Made by a program: the position numbers and the translations under genes. Of a stretch of DNA of 48,908 nucleotides, positions 8,685 to 15,654 are shown one piece after another (positions within the stretch are counted from its first letter, which is position 1; the number at the start of each line of letters is the position of its first letter). The notes under the pieces were generated by a model. That model saw only the letters and a program-made list of their open reading frames with translations. It had not been told where the DNA came from and made no database searches. The DNA is from Pirellulales bacterium (lineage in GTDB: Bacteria; Planctomycetota; Planctomycetia; Pirellulales; DATAWG01): assembly GCA_035939775.1 (NCBI GenBank), contig DASZFO010000062.1, positions 1 through 48,908 of the forward strand. Reading direction: 5' to 3'.

Positions 8685-9959
8685 TCAGCGCCTCTCCCGT
8701 GAGTCAGCTAACCTAGACGCGAAGCTCGCCGCGGCGCGTTTTGCAGTCCCCTCTCCCTTTGGGAGAGGGTTAGGGTGAGGGGCGTCGCCTTCGACCTTCG
8801 TACTTTGTACTTGCGCGCCGTCAGCCAGCCAGCCCTCGCGGACTTCGGCCATCGGCGTCGATCGCAAAATTCCAAGGCCGCCTGGCAACTCGTATTTCCA
8901 GAGCATCGCACCCAAGAACATGACGGCGGCGATCGGCGTGCAGTATTTCAAGCAGGTCTTCATCACCTGATCGATGCGCAGCCGCGGCAACGTCCAGCGG
9001 ACCCACATCATCAGCGTGATGCCCAGGCTGCATTTGAACATGAAATTGAGCATCCCGAGCAAGTTGCCAAAGTAATGCAGCAGGGGATTTGTGGAATGGG
9101 CCAGGCCAAGCCACTGCGTGATCGGCACGGGGCCGTTCCAGCCGCCGAAGAACAGGATCGATGCCAATCCGCTTACGGCAAACATCGACCCATACTCGGC
9201 CATGAAGAAAAAGCTCCACCGCAGGCCGGAATACTCGGTGTGGAAACCGGCGACCAACTCACTCTCGGCCTCCGCCAGATCGAACGGGGCACGGTTGACG
9301 CTGGCGGTCGCGCAGGTGAAGTACACCCAGAAGATGATGAACGTGAATGGATCGTGGAATATAAACCAATGCGTGAACCATCCCCGCTGCATCTCGCCGA
9401 TCGTTACCAGATCCATCGAGCCCGCGATAAGCACCGGCACGACGATGCACATCCCCAGCGGCACCTCGTAGCTCACCACTTGGGCCGCCTCGCGCATCGC
9501 CCCGAATAGCGACCACTTCGAGGCCGACGAGTATCCGGCCAGGATCACGCCGAAGACTTCCAGCCCCAGCACGGCGATGATGAAGAATACCGCCACATTC
9601 AGCCGCAGCCCGACCCAGTTGTCGGCGAATGGAAGGGCGAAATACGCCGCGAACGAGGCGCAAAAGCTGACATACGGGGCGACGCGAAAGAGCATCCCGT
9701 CCGCCCCCTCGGGCATCAGGTCTTCTTTCGTGATCAACTTCAGACCGTCGGCTAGCGATTGGAGCCAGCCGAATTTACCGCCGACGCGCGTTGGCCCCAG
9801 CCGATCCTGAATGCGGCCGGAGACCTTTCGCTCCAGCCAAATGAAAAACAGGGCGCCGACGGCGACCACATTGATCAGCAGGGTCCCGTGGATCACCGCG
9901 GCCAAGGCGTAGCTCAGCCAGGACCACCATCCCCACGAATTGATAAAGAATTCGGCCAC
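8685..9959 (-). CDS. nuoH: NADH-quinone oxidoreductase subunit H
   Basis: Membrane subunit of complex I that forms most of the quinone-binding chamber at the junction with the peripheral arm. 424 aa with a GTG start at 9959; no better start is visible upstream, although the frame stays open. Hallmarks: ERKVSGRIQDRLGPTRVGG at 44-62, KEDLMPEGADGMLF, the NRAPFDLAEAESELVAGFHTEYSG block near 220-245, and MWVRWTLPRLRIDQVM. The last 40 residues are not NuoH-like: residues about 383-404 (including PHPNPLPKGEG) are encoded by two intergenic repeat families, followed by a basic tail ending ADSRERR. First gene of the nuo cluster, 226 bases downstream of proS. Confidence 0.96.
   Translation of the reverse strand: MAEFFINSWGWWSWLSYALAAVIHGTLLINVVAVGALFFIWLERKVSGRIQDRLGPTRVGGKFGWLQSLADGLKLITKEDLMPEGADGMLFRVAPYVSFCASFAAYFALPFADNWVGLRLNVAVFFIIAVLGLEVFGVILAGYSSASKWSLFGAMREAAQVVSYEVPLGMCIVVPVLIAGSMDLVTIGEMQRGWFTHWFIFHDPFTFIIFWVYFTCATASVNRAPFDLAEAESELVAGFHTEYSGLRWSFFFMAEYGSMFAVSGLASILFFGGWNGPVPITQWLGLAHSTNPLLHYFGNLLGMLNFMFKCSLGITLMMWVRWTLPRLRIDQVMKTCLKYCTPIAAVMFLGAMLWKYELPGGLGILRSTPMAEVREGWLADGAQVQSTKVEGDAPHPNPLPKGEGTAKRAAASFASRLADSRERR
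8748..8782. repeat. CCCTCTCCC-GGGAGAGGG repeat, encoding PHPNPLPKGEG
   Basis: A hairpin made by ccctctccctttgggagagg followed by gttagggtgagggg. This is the widespread repeat that yields PHPNPLPEGEG-like or LTLTLSQRERG-like peptides when read through. Here it is read in frame as the NuoH C-terminal tail. Confidence 0.85.
8796..8813. repeat. GAAGTAC/GTACTTC repeat, copy 2
   Basis: cttcgtactttgtacttg, inside the 3' end of the nuoH frame, immediately next to the CCCTCTCCC repeat. Confidence 0.65.
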
Positions 9960-10185
9960 CGCGTCTGCGTCGTATTTGAACGGGAAAGCGGCGGTCTGCG
10001 GCGCTGGAAGTCCTCGCCGCCCACTTCCCGGCTTGTGTTCGTGCGCCCCAGCCGCAACCCATTCTCAGAAGCGGATGGAACTCGGTTTGGGCATGGCACT
10101 TGAGATCGTGAAATATGGCACAAAGTGCCTCGCGAACACAAGCCCCTGACGGGCAGTTTTTTCGCCTGGACATTAACGACGGAGC

Positions 10186-11709
10186 TCAATACGCTTTCGC
10201 CAGCACGACGCGGCGGCCGCGTTTGCCGGTAAAGATGCAGCGCCCGTCGCCGCCATCGCCGCCGATTTCGCCGAGTCGCGACACGCAGCGGATCGTCACC
10301 TTGAGGTCCTTCAAGAGTTGATCCACCGCTGGATCTTCGGCCACGTGAGCCAAGGCGAAGCCGCCGTGGATCTCTGGCTGCTCCTCGTTTTTCGGCGTGA
10401 AGTAGCGGATAAACTCGTCGCGGTCGTTGAATTCGCGCGTGTTGGCTTCGCGCGCCGCAAGCGCCCTCTGAAAGAGTGCGGTTTGAATCTCGCCAAGCCG
10501 CTGATCGACGGTGGCGACAAACTCGCCGCGAGGGACGGATTTCTTTTCCTGTGTGTCGCGGCGGCCGACGAAGAGCGAATCGCCGGCCACGTCGCGCGGC
10601 CCGATCTCCAGCCGCAATGGCACTCCTTTCTTGATGTGCTGCCAGGTTTTCTCCCCGCCGCGCAAATCGCGGGTGTCGAAGATCACCCGAATTCTCTCGC
10701 CGTCGTAGGTCTTAGTCGCCAATTCTTGTTGCACGCGGCGGCAATAGTCGAGCACCGCGCTTTGCTCTTCGTCCGTGCGGAAGATCGGCAGAATGACGAC
10801 ATGCGCTGGGGCCAATCGCGGCGGAAGCACCAGCCCATCGTCGTCGCTATGGGTCATGATCAGCGCGCCGACCAGCCGAGTCGAAACGCCCCAGGAAGTG
10901 GTCCAGGCGAACGTTTCCTTGCCTTCCTGATTGAGAAACTTGATCTCCTGGGCCCGCGAGAAGTTCTGCCCGAGAAAGTGCGACGTGCCGGCCTGAAGCG
11001 CTTTGCGGTCCTGCATCATCGCCTCGATGCTGTAGGTATTCACCGCGCCGGGGAATCGCTCGCCGGCAGTCTTTTCTCCCTTGATGACCGGCATTGCCAT
11101 GTAGTCTTGGGCGAACGTCGCATAAAGATCGAGAATCTTGAGCGTCTCCTCCATCGCCTCGGCCTCGGTCGCGTGGGCCGTGTGACCTTCCTGCCACAAG
11201 AATTCGGTCGTGCGGAGAAAGAGGCGGGTGCGCATCTCCCAGCGCACGACGTTCGCCCATTGATTGATCAGGATCGGCAGATCGCGATACGATTGCACCC
11301 ACTTGGCATACATCGCGCCGATAATCGTTTCGCTCGTGGGCCGAATGACGAGCGGCTCTTCGAGCTTTCCGGTAGGAACTAGCCCGCCGCCAGGGCCGGC
11401 CTCAAGCCGATGGTGGGTGACCACGGCGCATTCCTTGGCAAAACCCTCGACGTGCTGCGCCTCCTTTTCCAAGTAACTCAGCGGGATGAAAAGTGGAAAG
11501 TAGGCGTTCTGATGCCCGGTCTCCTTGAACATCCGGTCGAGCGTGCGCTGGATGTTTTCCCAGATCGCGTAGCCCCAAGGCTTGATGACCATGCAACCGC
11601 GGACGGGCGAGATTTCCGCCAGATCGGCGGCCTTGACGACCTGCTGATACCATTCTGGATAGTCTGCTTCGCGAGTGGGAGTGATCGCAGTTTTCGGAGC
11701 TTTTGCCAT
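10186..11709 (-). CDS. proS: Prolyl-tRNA synthetase, archaeal/eukaryote-like type
   Basis: Class II aminoacyl-tRNA synthetase charging tRNA-Pro in the cytosol. 507 aa from the ATG at 11709 (MAKAPKTAITP); the open frame extends 36 codons further but that stretch is not conserved in character. It is the short ProRS type without the editing insertion: motif 1 region VRGCMVIKPWGYAIWENIQ; PLVIRPTSETIIGAMYAKW; motif 2 RWEMRTRLFLRTTEFLWQEG; TSHFLGQNFS; motif 3 region WGVSTRLVGALIMTHSDDDG. The C-terminus ends KAY, matching the conserved C-terminal Tyr of this type. It precedes nuoH on the same strand with 226 bases between. Confidence 0.95.
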   Translation of the reverse strand: MAKAPKTAITPTREADYPEWYQQVVKAADLAEISPVRGCMVIKPWGYAIWENIQRTLDRMFKETGHQNAYFPLFIPLSYLEKEAQHVEGFAKECAVVTHHRLEAGPGGGLVPTGKLEEPLVIRPTSETIIGAMYAKWVQSYRDLPILINQWANVVRWEMRTRLFLRTTEFLWQEGHTAHATEAEAMEETLKILDLYATFAQDYMAMPVIKGEKTAGERFPGAVNTYSIEAMMQDRKALQAGTSHFLGQNFSRAQEIKFLNQEGKETFAWTTSWGVSTRLVGALIMTHSDDDGLVLPPRLAPAHVVILPIFRTDEEQSAVLDYCRRVQQELATKTYDGERIRVIFDTRDLRGGEKTWQHIKKGVPLRLEIGPRDVAGDSLFVGRRDTQEKKSVPRGEFVATVDQRLGEIQTALFQRALAAREANTREFNDRDEFIRYFTPKNEEQPEIHGGFALAHVAEDPAVDQLLKDLKVTIRCVSRLGEIGGDGGDGRCIFTGKRGRRVVLAKAY

Positions 11710-11807
11710 GGGAAAGGTGGCGAGAGATAGTTGAAAGTCAAATGTCAATTGCGACGCTGACGTTTCGTTAGCCCGCTCGCTTGCGATCCGGTGGGCGCTT
11801 TGCGCGT

Positions 11808-11832
11808 CGGTTCGCAAGCGAACCGGTTAACG
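11808..11832. repeat. GGTTCGCAAGCGAACC palindrome, copy 1
   Basis: cggttcgcaagcgaaccggt followed by taacg, a perfect palindromic core in the gap between the ketosynthase-like gene and proS. A related inverted piece (gttagcccgctcgcttgcga) lies at 11767-11786. Copy 2 is at 32841. Confidence 0.7.
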
Positions 11833-11860
11833 GGACATTGCCAGCCGGTTCAAACACCGC

Positions 11861-13165
11861 TCACTCAAACCGCCGGACCATCACGGCGCTGGCTTGGCCT
11901 TGCGGCGTGACGCTCAGATTGATGAAGCTGCGGCCGGGCTCGGAGTGAGCGGGACCCGCCGGCGTGATCCGGCATTCGGGATCGGGAGTCTCGTAGTTCA
12001 AGATGGGTGGCAAGCAATCGTTCGACAGGGCCAGCACGCTGGCGATCAGCTCGACCATGCCGCTCCCTGCTCCGAGGTTGCCGAAAAAGCTCTTGGCGGC
12101 CGTGACCGGGATCCGGTTGGCCCGCTCGCCGAACACTTCGCGGATTGCCCGGGCTTCATCGGCATCGCTCGTGCGCGTTGAAAGACCGTGGGCGTGAATG
12201 TGGCCAACGTCGTCGGGGGGCGCGCCGGCCTCGGCGAGCGAGCGGCGGATCACGTTGGCCAGCGCTACATCGCGGTGAGCGACATAGTTCTTATCGGTGG
12301 CCTGCGACGATCCGGTCCCGACGATCTCAGCGTAAATCATCGCGCCGCGGGCTTCTGCCGAGCCCAGTTCCTCCAGCACGACGAGCGCCGCCCCTTCGCC
12401 GAGCACCATGCCGCTCCGATTGAGATCGAACGGACGGCTGGCTCGGGCCGGATCGACGCCGTTCGAGGCCAACTCTTCCTGCTGCGCGGCGTGGACCGAT
12501 TTCATCGGATGGACCCGTGTGCCCGTCGCGCCGGCCGCCATGATGTCAGCGCTACCGCGAGTGATCGTGTGAAACGCCTCGGCCACGGCCAGATTGGCGG
12601 CCGCCTCGCGATGCGTGATCGAGTTGTTCGGGCCACGAAGGTCGTTGTAGATCGCCACGTGGCTGGCCGGCATGTTCGGCAGATACTTGAGCAGCCACAG
12701 GGGAGTGATCTCGGCCATCCCCTCCTTACCCCAGCGCGAATAATCAAAGACGCCCTGTTCCGACCGACAACGATTCACCGCCGCGCTGAAATCCTCCGGC
12801 AGCGTGAGCATGTAGTCGGTGCCGAACACGCAGCCAATCCGCTCGGGATCGACGCCGCCGACCGCAATCTTCGCGTCGGCCAAGGCCAATTGCGCCGCGG
12901 CTACCCCCATCTGCGATTCGCGGCACATCAGCTTCAGCCCCTTGCGAATCGCCTTTTTCTGCTCTTTGTCGAGCGGGCCGAATTCCTCGATATCGCCGGA
13001 GAACTTGGCCTCCGCGGCAAATCGGGCCGGCAACGCCTCGACCAGTGGGCTGTTGAACGGCCCTACACCGCTGCGACCGGAAACGAGCGCATCCCAGAGG
13101 GCCTCCTTCGAATTGCCCAACGGGCTGACCAGGCCGATGCCGGTGATAACGACGCGACGAACCAT
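11861..13165 (-). CDS. Ketosynthase-fold protein (FabF-like) lacking the catalytic Cys
   Basis: Thiolase-fold protein clearly related to beta-ketoacyl-ACP synthase II over its whole 434 aa: MVRRVVITGIGLVSPLG at the N-terminus, RGSADIMAAGATGTRVHP, ASRPFDLNRSGMVLGEGAALVVLEE, HIHAHGLSTRTSDADEA, and a C-terminal VPTAAKS-like block. Start ATG 13165; the open frame continues 7 codons into a repeat. Aligned by eye without gaps from RGP to the ADIM block, the position of the nucleophilic Cys is Glu187 (NNSITHREAAANL). The first catalytic His is kept (H326 in HAHG) but the second is Asn363 (KSFFGNLGAG), and the C-terminal GFGG-type loop is replaced. It is therefore unlikely to condense acyl chains; a chain-length-factor-like partner or a scaffold role are alternatives. 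No acyl-carrier protein or active ketosynthase lies nearby. Confidence 0.9.
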   Translation of the reverse strand: MVRRVVITGIGLVSPLGNSKEALWDALVSGRSGVGPFNSPLVEALPARFAAEAKFSGDIEEFGPLDKEQKKAIRKGLKLMCRESQMGVAAAQLALADAKIAVGGVDPERIGCVFGTDYMLTLPEDFSAAVNRCRSEQGVFDYSRWGKEGMAEITPLWLLKYLPNMPASHVAIYNDLRGPNNSITHREAAANLAVAEAFHTITRGSADIMAAGATGTRVHPMKSVHAAQQEELASNGVDPARASRPFDLNRSGMVLGEGAALVVLEELGSAEARGAMIYAEIVGTGSSQATDKNYVAHRDVALANVIRRSLAEAGAPPDDVGHIHAHGLSTRTSDADEARAIREVFGERANRIPVTAAKSFFGNLGAGSGMVELIASVLALSNDCLPPILNYETPDPECRITPAGPAHSEPGRSFINLSVTPQGQASAVMVRRFE

Positions 13166-13174
13166 GATCTTAAA

Positions 13175-13202
13175 TACGAAGTACAAAGGGCGAAGTACAA
13201 AG
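13175..13202. repeat. GAAGTAC repeat, copy 3
   Basis: tacgaagtacaaagggcgaa followed by gtacaaag, directly upstream of the ketosynthase-like start codon. Confidence 0.7.
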
Positions 13203-13371
13203 CCGAGACAGGACGTCGAATCGCGACCTGTATTTGCTCGGCAAGTATCGATCCGCCGGCTTTTCCGGCGTCAAATCCTCGCCGACCAGTATAACGCACC
13301 CATTTTGCCGGGATAGTGGAAAGCGGCCATCGACAGAGGTCAGAATCAGCGTTCTCGCCATCCCCGATCGA

Positions 13372-13409
13372 TTTGTACTTCGTACTCTGTCCTTCGTACT
13401 TCGTACTTG
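13372..13409. repeat. GAAGTAC/GTACTTC repeat, copy 4
   Basis: Four units of the GTACTTC core in 38 bases (tttgtacttcgtactctgtc, then cttcgtacttcgtacttgt), ending at the stop codon of the next upstream gene. The rest of 13203-13371 holds nothing I recognise. Confidence 0.75.
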
Positions 13410-14702
13410 TTAGTAGCGGCCGCGGTACATCGAATTGTCGCGTTGGCCGGTGCGCGGCGGCGCGACGGGGGGCTTGCCGTTCGCCCCGCGATTATCGACG
13501 AAGACGAGCAGCTCCGCTCGCGGTGACTGCGTTATGAGCGGCAGTCTGACGCTTGGTTCCGGCGTCAACGGCGTCGCGATCACGCCGAAGCTGATTAGCA
13601 GCACCTGGTCGTTCGGCCAATGGAACCGCTCGTGGACTCGATAGCTGGCCCACTGCGGCACGTCGATGTCCGTATGCTGCCGCGGCGAGATGACCGTGGG
13701 CACGTCGATCGTCACCGGGACCATCTTTTCGAGTTGATCGACGTGGCACTTGAGCATCGCGTCGATCGATTTGCCATCGAGCGATAGGAGCGGGCTGAAC
13801 TCCAGCGAGAAACCCTCCTCGAATTGCGAAATCTGCGGCTCGAAGCCGGGATGGGCCTGCTCGGGGTGCAGAATTACGGCGCTCGAATAGTTTCGCGGGC
13901 GCATCGTCGAGACGACCGTCGATTGGCCGTTGTTCACGAGTAAATAGGGGGAGTTGTATTCGCGGAAATCACTCCGCTTGCGCATATCGGCCACCAGCAA
14001 CGACGCATCTTCCTTAGCGAGAATCCAGGCCTGAATCCCCTGCGACTGGACGGTCACAGGATGCAGCATCTTTTGGGCCTTCGCCCGCCAACTCGGCGTG
14101 CCGATGCTGGCGATCCGCAGGCCGAACGATTGCGTATCCGCCTCGCTGTTGACGAACCGATCGACCATCTCGGAAACCACTGCCTGCATTTCCGGCGTGT
14201 GATAGACGCGGAGCGTGCGATGGTCGGCGCTCAATAGGCCGACCGGATCGGAATGCCAGGCCTCGTAGCCCGTTTCGCGAAGAATCCAATCGACGATCGC
14301 CTGCTCGGGACGATTCGTGGATGTGACGCGGAGCGTATAGGGGGTGATGTCATATTCGCGCCAGATTTGGCCCTTGTCGTTGGGGAGCGTACCGTTGCCG
14401 TTGGTCACCTTGGCGATCGGAGCGCGCTGCATGGCGGGAGTCGCCGTGGCACTAGCGCGCGTAGCCGGCGGGATGGAGTAATTCGACGAGGGAGCGCTGT
14501 TCGATGCGGCGGCCGATGGCGACCGCCACATGGAATGGCTCGTATCGGCGCCGTTGTCGGTCGACGGTCCAACGGAACCCATGGTCGGCAGTGGGACCGC
14601 AGGACCAGGATTTAGCGGGCCGGGGGCTTGCCCGCGGGCGAAACAAGCGAACATCAGGCTGGCAGCGACGCCCACCAGCAGGGCTTTCGACGAGGCGAGC
14701 AT
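13410..14702 (-). CDS. Secreted hypothetical protein with secretin-like features
   Basis: Exported protein of 430 aa. Residues 1-25 are a signal peptide (KALLVGVAASLMFACFARG); 26-100 are Pro/Ser/Ala-rich and probably disordered. From about 105 there is a structured region: TNRPEQAIVDWILRETGYEA and TLRVYHTPEMQAVVSEMVDR resemble the N-domain pattern of secretins, where a short beta strand is followed by a helix ending before a conserved pair of hydrophobics. Around 285-390, EEGFSLEFSPLLSLDGKSID and DNRGAN after ELLVFV resemble the secretin barrel region, but the fit is loose. SD ggaggc lies 7 bases before the ATG. Function is unknown; planctomycete-specific family is likely. Confidence 0.55.
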   Translation of the reverse strand: MLASSKALLVGVAASLMFACFARGQAPGPLNPGPAVPLPTMGSVGPSTDNGADTSHSMWRSPSAAASNSAPSSNYSIPPATRASATATPAMQRAPIAKVTNGNGTLPNDKGQIWREYDITPYTLRVTSTNRPEQAIVDWILRETGYEAWHSDPVGLLSADHRTLRVYHTPEMQAVVSEMVDRFVNSEADTQSFGLRIASIGTPSWRAKAQKMLHPVTVQSQGIQAWILAKEDASLLVADMRKRSDFREYNSPYLLVNNGQSTVVSTMRPRNYSSAVILHPEQAHPGFEPQISQFEEGFSLEFSPLLSLDGKSIDAMLKCHVDQLEKMVPVTIDVPTVISPRQHTDIDVPQWASYRVHERFHWPNDQVLLISFGVIATPLTPEPSVRLPLITQSPRAELLVFVDNRGANGKPPVAPPRTGQRDNSMYRGRY

Positions 14703-14806
14703 CGGTCAGCCTCCTTGCTGAACGAAAGTGCAAACAAACGGCCCGTCTGGGCCGGCGCGGGAGTATAGGGATCGCGCTAAAGCCGAGCAAGGGCGGCAGG
14801 TACAGG

Positions 14807-14833
14807 TACGAAGTACAAAGTGCGAAGTACGAA
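14807..14833. repeat. GAAGTAC repeat, copy 5
   Basis: tacgaagtacaaagtgcgaa followed by gtacgaa: the best-ordered copy, almost an exact reverse complement of copy 1. It lies in the gap between the glutathione peroxidase and the secretin-like gene. Confidence 0.75.
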
Positions 14834-14919
14834 AGGGAACCGGCAGCACCCCAACTGACTGAAACGATAAACTGGTGCGATTGGGAAATCCTGGAAATCT
14901 TTTTCCGGCGCGTCCCGTC

Positions 14920-15492
14920 TCACTTCTTCGCCAATTCGGCCTCGATCACGCTCACGACTTCCGGCGAGTCGGGTTTCGTTCGCGGCTCGAATCGGGCGAC
15001 AACTCCTCCGTCGCGGCCGATGATGAACTTCTCAAAGTTCCAGCTCACATCTCCCTTCCCCTTTGGCTTCACATCGAGCGATTTCAAATACTTGTAGAGT
15101 GGGCAGGCGCCGTCTCCATTGACCTCGATTTTGGCGAACATCGGGAAGCTGATGTTGTATTTGGTCGTGCAGAACTTGGAAATCTCCTCCGCCGTGCCCG
15201 GCTCTTGCCCGGCAAATTGGTTGCAGGGGAAGCCGAGAATCGCCAGTCCGTCCTTCTCATATTTTTCGTGCAGGGCCTCCAGCGGCTTGTATTGTGGAGT
15301 CAGCCCGCACTTGCTCGCTACGTTCACGATCATCACCACCTTACCGTGATACTGACTCAAGTCGACATGCTTGCCGTCGAGCGAATTCATCGTGAAGCTC
15401 AAAGCAGTCGGGGTCTTCTCGACAGCAGCGGTAATTCCAGTGGCCAAGGCAAATACTCCTGTAAATGCGGCGAGCACGAAGATTCTGAACAT
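14920..15492 (-). CDS. Exported glutathione peroxidase-family thiol peroxidase
   Basis: Thioredoxin-fold peroxidase that reduces hydroperoxides; the Cys-containing bacterial members generally use thioredoxin rather than glutathione. 190 aa, with a signal peptide at residues 1-23 (VLAAFTGVFALATGITAA), so it acts outside the cytoplasm. Catalytic residues are all visible: Cys62 in NVASKCGLTPQY, the Gln of FAGQEPG (Q96), and Trp151 in SWNFEKF; a second Cys at 90 (FPCNQF) is in the position of the resolving Cys of the thioredoxin-dependent type. AGGAGA precedes the ATG at 15492. Single gene between two unrelated minus-strand genes. Confidence 0.95.
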   Translation of the reverse strand: MFRIFVLAAFTGVFALATGITAAVEKTPTALSFTMNSLDGKHVDLSQYHGKVVMIVNVASKCGLTPQYKPLEALHEKYEKDGLAILGFPCNQFAGQEPGTAEEISKFCTTKYNISFPMFAKIEVNGDGACPLYKYLKSLDVKPKGKGDVSWNFEKFIIGRDGGVVARFEPRTKPDSPEVVSVIEAELAKK

Positions 15493-15654
15493 GAAGGTAT
15501 CTCCTATCGGGCGGGACGAAAGTGTCGTGGGTTATGGGCAGGCGCCGGCGACGGCGGAACACGCAGCCTACCGTCAGCCGAATGGAATTTCAAGCAACCC
15601 TAAGCCGGACTGTAGTGGAATTCGTGCTGGGCCGCGTTCTCGAAGGCCGCGCAA

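Noticed and set aside
13410-14702. Confident call of a type II/III secretion secretin
   Set aside because: Only loose resemblance to N-domain and barrel segments; the clear secretin signature and partner genes are missing, so it is kept as hypothetical.
7671-14833. CRISPR array made by the GAAGTAC units
   Set aside because: Units are 9-10 bases without unique spacers and are scattered over five gaps.
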